DNA of 64,000 nt from Kribbella amoyensis (GTDB lineage: Bacteria > Actinomycetota > Actinomycetes > Propionibacteriales > Kribbellaceae), in the NCBI RefSeq assembly GCF_007828865.1, contig NZ_VIVK01000001.1:6386001-6450000 (forward strand), written 5' to 3'. The notes below the pieces were generated by a model. The model was not told where the DNA came from and searched no databases. It was given only the letters and a program-made list of their open reading frames with translations. Within the stretch, counting starts at the first letter, position 1. The number at the start of each line of letters is the position of its first letter. A program made the translations under genes and the position numbers. Positions 24,973-34,100 of this stretch are shown in pieces.

Positions 24973-26271
24973 TCAGGACCAGCGGGTGGCGACCAGGTTC
25001 CAGATGACGCCGGCCAGGGCGTCCTTGCTGCCGGACGGGACCGGGAGGGCGGTGCCTTCGCGGTCCAGGATGACCGCCTCGTTCAGGTCGCTGCCGAAGA
25101 CCTTGCCGCCGGAGACGTCGTTCACCACCAGCAGGTCGCAGCCCTTGCGCTCCAGCTTGGCCCGGCCGAGCTCGAGCACGCTGTGCTCCGCGTCGCCGGT
25201 CTCGGCCGCGAACCCGACGATGACCTGGTCGGTGCGCTGCCGGTCGTGCGAGATCGTCGCCAGGATGTCCGGGTTCTGCACCAGGCTGACCGCGGGGACC
25301 GACCCGTCGGCGGTCTTCTTGATCTTGTGCTCGGCGACGTCGGCCGGGCGGAAGTCGGCCGGGGCCGCCGCCATCACGATCGCGTCCGCGTCCACGGCCC
25401 GGCCGGTGATCTCGTCGTACAGGTCACGGGTCGAGGTGACCGGGACGACCTGGACGCCGGCCGGGTCGGGCAGCTCGGAGTTCGCCGCGACCAGGGTGAC
25501 CTTCGCACCCCGGGCGGCCGCGATCCGGGCCAGCGCGTAGCCCTGCTTGCCGGACGAGGAGTTGCCGAGGTACCGGACCGGGTCGAGGTGCTCGCGGGTC
25601 CCACCGGCGCTGATCAGCACGTGCTTGCCGGTCAGGTCGGCCACCGCCTCGCCGGCCGCGCGGGCCGCCTCGTCGGCGAGCATCAGCTGGCTGATCGCGA
25701 AGATCTCGGACGGCTCGGGCAGCCGGCCGCGGCCGGTGTCGGCACCGGTCAGCCGGCCGACCGCGGGGTCGAGCACGGTGATCCCACGGGACCGCAGAGT
25801 GGCGACGTTCGCCTGGGTGGCCGGGTGCTCCCACATCTCGGTGTGCATCGCGGCCGCGAACAGGATCGGGCAGCGCGCGGTGAGCAGCGTGTTGGTGAGC
25901 AGGTCGTCGGCCAGGCCATGGGCCGCCTTGGCGATCAGGTTCGCCGTGGCGGGCGCGACGACGACGAGGTCCGCGCCCTTGCCGATCCGGACGTGCGGGA
26001 CCTCCTCGACGGCGTCGAAGGGGTCCGGCGTCACCGGCTGGCCGGACAGCGCCGCCCAGGTGGCGGCGCCGACGAACTCCAGCGCGGCAGCGGTCGGGAC
26101 CACCCGGACGCGGTGCCCGGACTCGGTCAGCCGGCGGAGCAGGTCGCAGACCTTGTAGGCCGCGATGCCACCGCCGACCCCCAGAACGACCGACGGCCGC
26201 TTCGGCGGCTCGCCGGAAGCGGCGGCGCCGGAAGCGGCGTGGTCCGGTGAGGTGTCCCCGGTCGAGGTCAT
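24973..26271 (-). CDS. coaBC: Bifunctional phosphopantothenoylcysteine decarboxylase / phosphopantothenate-cysteine ligase
   Basis: A 432-residue fusion catalysing two steps of coenzyme A synthesis. The N-terminal CoaC flavodoxin-like part begins VVLGVGGGIAAYKV and has the histidine segment PHVRIGKGADLVVVAPATAN; the usual PAMN motif reads AAMHTEMW, a variant seen in actinobacteria. The C-terminal CoaB part starts about residue 195 (KHVLISAGGTREHLDPVRYLGN) and has MAAAPADFRPADVAEHKIKK with the catalytic lysine. The first 30 residues are a low-complexity extension. It follows rpoZ in the mihF-gmk-rpoZ-coaBC block. Confidence 0.96.
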   Translation of the reverse strand: MTSTGDTSPDHAASGAAASGEPPKRPSVVLGVGGGIAAYKVCDLLRRLTESGHRVRVVPTAAALEFVGAATWAALSGQPVTPDPFDAVEEVPHVRIGKGADLVVVAPATANLIAKAAHGLADDLLTNTLLTARCPILFAAAMHTEMWEHPATQANVATLRSRGITVLDPAVGRLTGADTGRGRLPEPSEIFAISQLMLADEAARAAGEAVADLTGKHVLISAGGTREHLDPVRYLGNSSSGKQGYALARIAAARGAKVTLVAANSELPDPAGVQVVPVTSTRDLYDEITGRAVDADAIVMAAAPADFRPADVAEHKIKKTADGSVPAVSLVQNPDILATISHDRQRTDQVIVGFAAETGDAEHSVLELGRAKLERKGCDLLVVNDVSGGKVFGSDLNEAVILDREGTALPVPSGSKDALAGVIWNLVATRWS

Positions 26272-26281
26272 CGACGCGTGG

Positions 26282-26596
26282 TTACTCCGCTGCGGACTTC
26301 TCCGCAGCGGCCGCGGCGGCCTCCGCCTCGGCCTCGGGGTCGATGTCGGTGCAGGTCAGCACGCCCTCGTTGATCTCGCGCATCGCGATCGAGAGCGGCT
26401 TCTCCTGGACGTGGGTCTCGACCAGGGGGCCGACGTACTCCAGCAGGCCCTCGCCGAGCTGGGAGTAGTACGCGTTGATCTGCCGCGCCCGCTTGGCCGA
26501 GTACAGGACCAGCTTGTACTTGGAGTCGGTACGGGTGAGCAGGTCGTCGATCGGCGGAGAGGTGATGCCGATGGCGACAGGCTGGTTGCCAGACAA
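26282..26596 (-). CDS. rpoZ: RNA polymerase omega subunit
   Basis: A 104-residue subunit that helps assemble RNA polymerase. The core PIDDLLTRTDSKYKLVLYSA, RARQINAYYSQLGEG and the LSIAMREINEGVLT helix are clear. The tail is Glu/Ala-rich. I use TTG 26596 (LSGNQPVAIGI), which aligns with the N-terminus usual in actinobacteria and has GGAAAG upstream; the frame continues open further but only as gmk overlap in another frame. It starts 3 bases from the gmk stop, so the two are co-transcribed. Confidence 0.95.
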   Translation of the reverse strand: MSGNQPVAIGITSPPIDDLLTRTDSKYKLVLYSAKRARQINAYYSQLGEGLLEYVGPLVETHVQEKPLSIAMREINEGVLTCTDIDPEAEAEAAAAAAEKSAAE

Positions 26597-26598
26597 GT

Positions 26599-27234
26599 TC
26601 AGCTCTTTCCAGAAGGAAGGGGTGATCGGATCAACTTTACCAACTGATCGGCCGCCTCCCGAACCGAGGCGTTCACGATCGTCACGTCGAACTCCTTCTC
26701 GGCCGCCAGCTCGAGCACCGCGGTCTCCAGCCGGCGCTCCCGCTCCTCGGCCGTTTCGGTGCCCCGGAAGACCAGTCGGCGGACCAGTTCGTCCCAGCTC
26801 GGCGGGGCGAGGAAGACGAACTGAGCCTCCGGCATCGTCTCCCGGACCTGGCGGGCACCCTGCAGGTCGATCTCCAGCAGCGCGGGCCGGCCCTCGGCCA
26901 GCTTGTCGATCACCGGCTGCTTCGGCGTGCCGTAGCGAGCCGCCTTGTGCACGACCGCCCACTCCAGCAGCTCGCCGTCGGCGATCATCCGGTCGAACTC
27001 CTCGTCCGACACGAACAGGTAGTGCACGCCGTGGATCTCGCCCGGCCGCGCCTTGCGGGTGGTCGCGGAAACCGAGATCCAGACGTCCTCGAACCGCTCC
27101 CGGATGTCGGCCGCGACCGTGCCCTTGCCCACCGCGGTCGGCCCGGCCAGCACCGTCAGCCTCGCGCCGCCGGTCCCGAGCCCCGCTGTCTCCCGCACGT
27201 CCGTCTTCCCGTCGTCCGTCCGCTCCATGGTCAT
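26599..27234 (-). CDS. gmk: Guanylate kinase
   Basis: Converts GMP to GDP with ATP. The P-loop is LAGPTAVGKGTV, the GMP-binding region is SVSATTRKARPGEIHGVHYLFV, and the lid and C-terminal core are complete. ATG 27234 gives 211 residues, a normal length. A GTG at 27282 would overlap the mihF stop as GTGA, the coupling style used by other genes here, and would add 16 residues; it cannot be excluded. Operon order mihF-gmk-rpoZ-coaBC. Confidence 0.95.
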   Translation of the reverse strand: MTMERTDDGKTDVRETAGLGTGGARLTVLAGPTAVGKGTVAADIRERFEDVWISVSATTRKARPGEIHGVHYLFVSDEEFDRMIADGELLEWAVVHKAARYGTPKQPVIDKLAEGRPALLEIDLQGARQVRETMPEAQFVFLAPPSWDELVRRLVFRGTETAEERERRLETAVLELAAEKEFDVTIVNASVREAADQLVKLIRSPLPSGKS

Positions 27235-27278
27235 CTTCACATCAGTGTCCAACGAGCCGGAAAGGACTTCGGTCCGGC

Positions 27279-27593
27279 TCACTCGGCGAATTCGCGCTCG
27301 AGCGCGGCGATCTGGTTCGAACCCAGCCCACGGACGCGCCGGGTCTCGGAGATGCCGGCGCGCTGCATGATCTGCTGCGCGCGCACCTTGCCGACGCCGG
27401 GGATGCACTGCAGCAGCGCGCTCACCCGCATCTTGCCGATCACGTCGTTCGTCTGTCCCTCGTGGAGCACCTCGGTCGGAGACGCCCCCGAGTGCCGGAT
27501 CCGGTTCTTGATCTCAGCGCGCTCCCGGCGGGCGGCCGCGGCCTTGTCCAGCGCAGCGGCCCGCTGCTCCGGGGTCAAAGTAGGAAGTGGCAC
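27279..27593 (-). CDS. mihF: Actinobacterial integration host factor (mIHF)
   Basis: A 104-residue nucleoid-associated protein. It contains the helix-two-turn-helix core VGKVRAQQIMQRAGISETRR after the charged N-terminal helix (LDKAAAARRERAEIKNRIR), as in the mycobacterial/streptomycete mIHF. GTG 27593 (VPLPTLTPEQ) is preceded by AGGTGAAAC. It shapes chromosome structure and supports phage integration in relatives. First gene of the mihF-gmk-rpoZ-coaBC series. Confidence 0.93.
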   Translation of the reverse strand: MPLPTLTPEQRAAALDKAAAARRERAEIKNRIRHSGASPTEVLHEGQTNDVIGKMRVSALLQCIPGVGKVRAQQIMQRAGISETRRVRGLGSNQIAALEREFAE

Positions 27594-27652
27594 CGTTTCA
27601 CCTGTCCCGTTGTGTGGCTTCGCCGCTGAACCTAACACGGGACGGGCGGCGC

Positions 27653-28024
27653 TCAGGTCAGCGCGGGGACGTCGACCTTGCAGGAATCCTTCGCGTGTGT
27701 CGCGATCGACTTGTACGCCGACGTCACGGCGCCGGTCTGCTTGCTCAGCCGAGCCAGCTCGACACGGTCCGTACCCGCCTTCTGTGCCTGCTCCGCGAAC
27801 GACACCACGGTCCCCCAGTCGTCCTTCACCTCGGCGGGCGCGCTCTCCTGCAGCTTCTTCGCGTCGCCGAGGATCTTGGTGTAGTCGGCCGGGTTCTGCG
27901 GGTCCACGTCGGCCGCGGAGGCGGCGTACCCGGCCAGGTCGACACAGTACGCCTGCTCCTCGGTGCAGGCGGTGAGCGCGGTGGCTCCGGCGATCAGGGT
28001 CGCGGTCAGCAGCGCGGTACGCAT
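27653..28024 (-). CDS. Small cysteine-pair lipoprotein (paralogue 1 of 3)
   Basis: A 123-residue lipoprotein with lipobox LTAC. The mature part has AYCVDLAGYA near the N-terminus, the shared block LQESAPAEVKDDW and a final DSCKV, so the two non-lipid cysteines may form a disulfide. It is clearly related to the genes at 28229 and 28848. I start at ATG 28024, with GAGGATGG upstream. The function is unknown. It sits between mihF and a strong terminator hairpin, so it probably has its own promoter or reads into mihF. Confidence 0.75.
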   Translation of the reverse strand: MRTALLTATLIAGATALTACTEEQAYCVDLAGYAASAADVDPQNPADYTKILGDAKKLQESAPAEVKDDWGTVVSFAEQAQKAGTDRVELARLSKQTGAVTSAYKSIATHAKDSCKVDVPALT

Positions 28025-28180
28025 CGCGGTGTCCATCCTCGGGGGTCGGGAGGGTCGGTCCTCGGGGGTGTTGGCGACGAAGCTACCGGGGGTGACCAAG
28101 GAAACGGGAAACCCCGCTTTTCGCCGCCTGCCGACCCGCCGGTCCGGAGCGCGGTGGTCGCCGAGAGCGACGGAACGACG

Positions 28181-28217
28181 ACAACGGCGGCGCCCCGCAG
28201 TGGGGTGCCGCCGTTGT
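28181..28217 (-). terminator. Strong hairpin after cysteine-pair lipoprotein 2
   Basis: ACAACGGCGGC and GCCGCCGTTGT form a perfect 11-bp stem extended by a G-T wobble and CCCC/GGGG, with loop GCAGT. It starts 12 bases after the stop at 28229 and would end that transcript. Confidence 0.75.
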
Positions 28218-28228
28218 GACGTCTTGGA

Positions 28229-28600
28229 TCAGGAGTTCTCGAGGTCCACCTTGCAGGTGTCCTTGGCGTGCTTGGCGATCGCCTCGGAGGCCGGGCCGAC
28301 CTTGGCGCCGTCACCCTTGGCCAGCTCGGCCAGCTTGTTGGTGTCGCCGTCGGCTTCCTTGGCCTTCTCGGTGTAGTCGAGAATGACCTTCCAGTCGTCC
28401 TTCAGGTCGTCCGGAGCCGACTTCGACAGCTTCTCCGCCTCGCCGCGCATCTTGTCGACGGCGTCCTTGTCCTTGATGTCGAGGCCCTTGGCCGCCTCGG
28501 CATAGCTCTTCAGGTCGCCGCAGTAGTCGCCGCCCGAACACGCCGTCAAAGCACCGACGCTGATTGTCACTACCGCCGCGAGGGCCGCAACCTTACGCAT
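28229..28600 (-). CDS. Small cysteine-pair lipoprotein (paralogue 2 of 3)
   Basis: A 123-residue lipoprotein with lipobox LTAC. The mature region has GDYCGDLKSYAEA, the shared block LSKSAPDDLKDDW and the terminal DTCKVDL. It is lysine- and aspartate-rich and predicted mostly helical. It matches paralogue 1 along its whole length and paralogue 3 less closely. The leader just upstream (28610-28655) can form two mutually exclusive pairings. The function is unknown. Confidence 0.78.
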   Translation of the reverse strand: MRKVAALAAVVTISVGALTACSGGDYCGDLKSYAEAAKGLDIKDKDAVDKMRGEAEKLSKSAPDDLKDDWKVILDYTEKAKEADGDTNKLAELAKGDGAKVGPASEAIAKHAKDTCKVDLENS

Positions 28601-28611
28601 TCCAGTCCTAA

Positions 28612-28656
28612 CTGTCGCCGCGGGGAGTCTTTCGCTTCCCGTCCTCCGCGACTCTT
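28612..28656 (-). promoter_or_regulatory. Leader with alternative pairings upstream of paralogue 2
   Basis: In the transcript sense, GAGTCGCGG can pair either with GACTC or with the following CCGCGGCGAC, but not both, because the pairing segments overlap. This may be a regulatory leader or chance in a GC-rich stretch. The remainder of the 247-base gap shows no gene. Confidence 0.25.
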
Positions 28657-28847
28657 CCGAATCACAGGGTCACCGACCCCCGCGAGCGGCCCGTGAAGAA
28701 CCTCGCAGGCCGGAAGTGGAACCTCGCCGTGACGTCGCGCGTCGGCAGCGTTGCCGTCAGCAAGCAGTTGACCGGTCAGGTACCCGGCCGGCGGCAGTTG
28801 CCGACAGCAACACCGCGGCGGCGAAGCAGTACCGAGCGCTGCGCGGC

Positions 28848-29246
28848 TCAGGTCGTGGCGCCCGCTCCGCACTGCTGTTGCCCGTGCGCGTCGATCGCCC
28901 GTCCGGCCTCGGTGACGGCCTCCGGGTCGGCCGGCCTGAGCTGTGCGAGCTTCTGCGGATCGCCGTCCGCCGACCTCAGCAGGCCGAGATAGTCCGCGAG
29001 GACCCGCCAGTCGTCGCGCAATTCCTCCGGCGCCGACTCGGACAGGTTGTCGGCCTGATCGACCAACTGGTCGAGCGCTGCCGTGTCCGTGGGACCCGCG
29101 AAGCTCTGGAGAGCGGTGTAGTAGCTCTGCAGCCCGGTGCAGTAGTCCTCGTCCTGCCCGTCCTGCGCCGGCAGCGACAGCGCGACCAGGCCGAGCGCCA
29201 CCGCGAGGACCAGCACCGCGGCGGCGATTGTGCTCCGGCGTCGCAT
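28848..29246 (-). CDS. Small cysteine-pair membrane/secreted protein (paralogue 3 of 3)
   Basis: A 132-residue protein with an N-terminal hydrophobic segment (TIAAAVLVLAVALGLVALSL) but no lipobox cysteine. The mature part keeps DEDYCTGLQSYY, LSESAPEELRDDW and a C-terminal QQQC, the same pattern as the two lipoproteins at 28229 and 27653. Its ATG overlaps the pyrF stop as TGATG, so it is translated from the pyrimidine operon transcript. The function is unknown; secretion or membrane anchoring is inferred from the N-terminus. Confidence 0.72.
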   Translation of the reverse strand: MRRRSTIAAAVLVLAVALGLVALSLPAQDGQDEDYCTGLQSYYTALQSFAGPTDTAALDQLVDQADNLSESAPEELRDDWRVLADYLGLLRSADGDPQKLAQLRPADPEAVTEAGRAIDAHGQQQCGAGATT

Positions 29247-30103
29247 CAGTAACCGAGCACAGTCCGGAAGGCGTCGTTCGTCCGCGCCGCCGCGTCCTGC
29301 AGAGCGACCACGTCCGGGCCGGCGCCGAGGATCTCCCGGGAGCTCGACGGGACCACGTTGCGGACGGCGGGACCGAAGACGTCCACCAGGCTCTCCGCGG
29401 TCGCGCCCTGGGCACCCAGGCCCGGCGCCAGCAACGGTCCGTGGATGTCGAGGTTCTCGGTGGTCTTGGCGATGGTGGCACCGACGACCGCGCCGAAGGA
29501 GCCGAGGTCTTCGGCGTCGGCGTTCAGCTCGCGCAACCCGTCGAGGACCGCGCCCGCCACCGTCGGACCTGCCGCAGTCCGGGCGGACTGGAACTGCGGG
29601 CCCTCCGGGTTCGACGTCAGGGCGAGGACGAACAAGCCGGCACCCGACTCCCGCGCCACGTCGATCGTGGGCTGGAGGGAGCCGAACCCGAGGTACGGGC
29701 TCACCGTGAGCGCGTCGCAGGCGAGCGGCGCCTTCTCGGCCAGGTAGGCCGCGGCGTACCCGGCCATGGTGGAGCCGATGTCGCCGCGCTTGGCGTCGAT
29801 GATGACCAGCGCACCCGCTTCGCGGAGCCGGATCGTGGCCTGCTCGAGCACCGCGATCCCGGCCGAGCCGAACCGCTCGAAGAACGCGGACTGCGGCTTG
29901 AACACGGCGACCCGGTCGGCCAGCGCGTCGACCACGCCGTACGTGAAGGTGGCCAGGCCCTCGGCGGTGTCGGGCAGGCCCCACCCGTCGAGGAGGTGGG
30001 CGTGCGGGTCGATCCCGACGCAGAGCGGGCCGCGCTGGTCCATGACGGCGCGGAGCCGGGTTCCGAAGGGCTGGTTGCTCATAGGGACGTCACGCACTCT
30101 CAT
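29246..30103 (-). CDS. pyrF: Orotidine 5'-phosphate decarboxylase
   Basis: Final enzyme of UMP synthesis, decarboxylating OMP. It belongs to the longer type 2 subfamily: LCVGIDPHAHLL near the N-terminus and the catalytic stretch VIIDAKRGDIGSTM, with the D-x-K-x-x-D triad. I start at ATG 30103 because GAGGA lies 6 bases upstream; ATG 30082 is a weaker alternative. The start lies within the end of pyrD (14-base overlap), and the stop overlaps the next small gene. Confidence 0.95.
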   Translation of the reverse strand: MRVRDVPMSNQPFGTRLRAVMDQRGPLCVGIDPHAHLLDGWGLPDTAEGLATFTYGVVDALADRVAVFKPQSAFFERFGSAGIAVLEQATIRLREAGALVIIDAKRGDIGSTMAGYAAAYLAEKAPLACDALTVSPYLGFGSLQPTIDVARESGAGLFVLALTSNPEGPQFQSARTAAGPTVAGAVLDGLRELNADAEDLGSFGAVVGATIAKTTENLDIHGPLLAPGLGAQGATAESLVDVFGPAVRNVVPSSSREILGAGPDVVALQDAAARTNDAFRTVLGY

Positions 30104-31175
30104 CAAGGTCCTCAGTGGGGTCGGAGTGATCGGCGAGCAGCCGGTTCGTCCGGCGGACCAGACCCGGGCCGCGGTAGATCAGGCCGGTGTACAGCTGGAC
30201 GAGGCTCGCACCCGCGTCGAACAGGCGGGCCGCGTCCGAGGGCTCCAGGACGCCGCCGACACCGATGATCGGCAGCGCTCCCCCGGTCTCGCCATGGATG
30301 TGGGCCACCGTCTTGGCGGAGGTCTCGGTCAGCGGTCGGCCGGACAAACCACCAGCCTCGGCCGCGAGGGCCTGGTCGGCGGGTGCCAGACCCGACCGGC
30401 CGATGGTCGTGTTGGTCGCGATGATGCCCGCGACACCGACCTCGGTGCAGACGCCGAGCAACTCGTCGATCGCCTGCTCGGTCAGGTCGGGGGCGATCTT
30501 CACCAGGATCGGCTTGCCGGCCCGGCCACCAGAACTCATCCCGGCGGCCTCGGTGTGCAACGCGGCCAGCAGCTCGCGGAGGTGGCCCGCGTCCTGCAGG
30601 CTGCGCAGGCCCGGCGTGTTCGGCGAACTCACGTTGACCGCGAAGTAGTCGCCGTACCGGTAGAGCCGGCGCAGCGACGTCACGTAGTCCTCGACGGCGT
30701 CCGCCAGCGGCGTCACCTTGGACTTTCCGATGCTGATGCCGAGCGGGTACCCGAGGTCGCCGTAGCCGGCCAGCCGTTCGGCCAGCGCGGCCGAGCCGAG
30801 GTTGTTGAAGCCCATCCGGTTGATCACGGCCTCGCTCTCGACCAACCGGAACAGCCGCGGCTTCTCGTTCCCCGGCTGCGGCTGGGCCGTGACGGTACCG
30901 ACCTCGACGAAGCCGAAGCCGAGGGCCCGCCAGGCCGGCAGGGCGACACCGTTCTTGTCCATCCCGGCGGCCAGCCCGACCGGGCTCGGGAAGCGGACGC
31001 CGAAGACGGTCCGCCCGAGCCCGGCCGGGAGGGCGCCGTACGTCCGCGAGAGCGCGCCGACCGTGCCGGGGACCCGGCTCAGCCGCCGCAACCCGTGCAA
31101 CGTCTGCTCGTGCGCGACCTCGGCGTCCCCGCGCCCCAGCCGGTACAGCACCGGCCTGACCACCCGGCGGTACAC
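30090..31175 (-). CDS. pyrD: Dihydroorotate dehydrogenase (quinone), class 2
   Basis: A membrane-associated flavoenzyme oxidising dihydroorotate to orotate with quinone. The N-terminal amphipathic extension (VYRRVVRPVLYRL) is typical of class 2. Core motifs are PVGLAAGMDKNG, INRMGFNNLG, YFAVNVSSPNTPGLR with the catalytic serine region, and IGVGGVLEP. GTG 31175 has GGAGGG 9 bases upstream; TTG 31184 overlapping the carB stop (TTGA) is an alternative. It belongs to the pyr operon, between carB and pyrF. Confidence 0.95.
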   Translation of the reverse strand: MYRRVVRPVLYRLGRGDAEVAHEQTLHGLRRLSRVPGTVGALSRTYGALPAGLGRTVFGVRFPSPVGLAAGMDKNGVALPAWRALGFGFVEVGTVTAQPQPGNEKPRLFRLVESEAVINRMGFNNLGSAALAERLAGYGDLGYPLGISIGKSKVTPLADAVEDYVTSLRRLYRYGDYFAVNVSSPNTPGLRSLQDAGHLRELLAALHTEAAGMSSGGRAGKPILVKIAPDLTEQAIDELLGVCTEVGVAGIIATNTTIGRSGLAPADQALAAEAGGLSGRPLTETSAKTVAHIHGETGGALPIIGVGGVLEPSDAARLFDAGASLVQLYTGLIYRGPGLVRRTNRLLADHSDPTEDLDESA

Positions 31176-31180
31176 CTGGC

Positions 31181-34100
31181 TCAACCCTCCACCACGGCGC
31201 CGGTCTCGGTCCCGCGGATCCGGCCGACCCAGTCCTGCAGGGACCGGACGCCGATGTCGCCGGCCCGCTGCGCCTCGATCCCCTGGACCGCGGCCGCCAG
31301 ACCCTGGACCGTGGTGATGCACGGGATGTTCCGGGCCACGGCCACGCTGCGGATCTCGTACCCGTCGATGCGCGGCGACCCGCCCTGGGTGATCCCGATC
31401 GGGGTGTTGACGATCAGGTTCAGCTCACCGTCCTGGACCATCTGGACGATCGTCGGCTCCCCGTTCGGGCCCGGTCCCTGGCTGCTCTTGCGGACCGTGA
31501 CCGCCTCGACCCCGTTACGCCGCAGGACGTCGGCGGTGCCCTCGGTCGCGTAGATCTGGAAGCCGAGGTCGGCCAGCCGCTTGACCGGGAAGATCATGTG
31601 CCGCTTGTCCCGGTTCGCGACCGAGACGAAGACCTTGCCCGACCCCGGCAACGGCTGCGACGCGCCACCCTGCGACTTGGCGAACGCCGTGCCGAAGGTG
31701 TCGTCGATGCCCATCACCTCACCGGTCGACTTCATCTCCGGGCCGAGCACGGTGTCGACCGACGAGCCGTCCAGGGTGCGGAACCGGTTGAACGGCATCA
31801 CGGCCTCCTTGACCGCGATCGGCGTCGAGGGCGGCAACGTCCCGCCGTCCCCGGTCGCCGGCAGCATCCCCTCGGCCCGCAGCGAGGCGATCGACGCCCC
31901 GAGCATCACCCGGGCGGCCGCCTTCGCCAGCGGCGTCGCCGTCGCCTTGGAGACGAACGGCACCGTCCGCGAGGCCCGCGGGTTGGCCTCCAGCACGTAC
32001 AGCACGTCGCCGGCCAGCGCGTACTGGACGTTCAGCAGCCCGCGGACGCCGACGCCCCGCGCGATCGCCTCGGTCGACTGCCGGATCTTCTCGATGTCGG
32101 CGTTGCCCAAGGTGATCGGCGGCAGCGCGCAGGACGAGTCGCCGGAGTGCACCCCGGCCTCCTCGATGTGCTCCATCACGCCACCGAGGAACAGCTCCTC
32201 GCCGTCGAACAGCCCGTCCACGTCGATCTCGACCGCGTCGTCGAGGAACCGGTCGATCAGCACCGGGTGCTCCCACGAACCGGCGCCACCGCTCAACCGG
32301 CCGAGCGCGGCGGTCAGCTCCGCCTCGCTGTACACGATCTCCATCCCGCGGCCACCGAGCACGTACGACGGCCGGACGAGCACCGGGAACCCGATCTCGG
32401 CCGCGACCGCGTGCGCCTCGGCGGCGGACATGGCGGTGCCGTGCTTCGGCGCCGGCAGCGAGGCGTCCGCGAGCACCTTGCCGAACGCGCCCCGCTCCTC
32501 GGCCAGGTGAATGGCCTCCGGCGACGTGCCGACGATCGGTACGCCCGCGTCGGCCAGGCGCTGCGCGAGCCCCAGCGGGGTCTGCCCACCGAGTTGCACG
32601 ATGACCCCGGCGACCGGGCCCGCCTGCATCTCGGCGTACACGATCTCGAGCACGTCCTCGCAGGTGAGCGGCTCGAAGTAGAGCCGGTCGGAGGTGTCGT
32701 AGTCGGTCGAGACGGTCTCCGGGTTGCAGTTCACCATCACGGTGCAGTACCCCGCGTCGCGCAGCGCCATCGACGCGTGCACGCAGGAGTAGTCGAACTC
32801 GATGCCCTGGCCGATCCGGTTCGGGCCGGAGCCCAGGATCAGGACGGCCGGGGTCTCGCGCGGTGCGACCTCGGTCTCCTCGTCGTAGGAGGAGTAGTGG
32901 TACGGCGTGGTCGCGGCGAACTCGGCCGCGCAGGTGTCGACGGTCTTGTACACCGGCCGGATCCCGAGCGCCTGCCGCACCCCGCGGACGACGTCCTCGG
33001 TCAGCTGGCGGATCTCGGCCAGCTGCAGGTCCGAGAACCCGTGCCGCTTCGCCAGCCGCAGGATCTCCGGGGTCAGCCGGGGCGCGGCCGCGACCTGGAG
33101 CGCGGTCTCGTGGATCAGGAACAGCTGGTCCACGAACCACGGGTCGATCTTGGTCGCGGCGAAGATCTGCTCGGCCGTCGCCCCGGCCCGGATCGCGTCC
33201 ATGACGGTCCGCAGCCGGCCGTCGTGCGGCGTCCTGATCGCCTCCAGCAGCGGCTCCAGCTCGGTCGCCGGCGAGCCCGCCCAGGAGAACCGGGCCTCGG
33301 GCTTCTCCAGCGAGCGCAGCGCCTTCTGCAGCGCCTCGGTGTAGTTGCGCCCGATCGCCATCGCCTCGCCGACGCTCTTCATGTGCGTCGTCAGGGTGGC
33401 GTCCGCGGCCGGGAACTTCTCGAACGCGAACCGCGGCACCTTCACCACCACGTAGTCCAGCGTCGGCTCGAAGCTGGCCGGGGTCTGCTGGGTGATGTCG
33501 TTGGGGATCTCGTCCAGGGTGTACCCGATCGCGACCTTGGCGGCGATCTTGGCGATCGGGAACCCGGTCGCCTTCGACGCCAGCGCGGACGAGCGGGACA
33601 CCCGCGGGTTCATCTCGATCACGATCAGCCGGCCGTCCGCCGGGTTCACCGCGAACTGGATGTTGCAGCCACCGGTGTCCACCCCGACCTCGCGGATGAT
33701 GCCGATCGCGAGGTCCCGCATCACCTGGTACTCGCGGTCGGTCAGCGTCATCGCCGGCGCCACCGTGACCGAGTCACCGGTGTGCACGCCCATCGGGTCG
33801 ACGTTCTCGATCGAGCAGATGATCACGACGTTGTCGGCCTTGTCGCGCATCACCTCCAGCTCGTACTCCTTCCACCCGACGATCGACTCCTCGATCAGCA
33901 CCTCGGTGGTCGGGCTCGCGTGCAGGCCCGCCCCGGCGATCCGGCGCAGGTCGGCCTCGTCGTAGGCCATCCCGGAGCCGACGCCGCCCATCGTGAACGA
34001 GGGCCGCACGACCAGCGGGTACCCGAGCTGGGCCGCGGCGCCGAGGACGTCGTCGAGCGAGTGGCAGATCACCGAGCGGGCGACCGAGGCGCCGAGCTTC

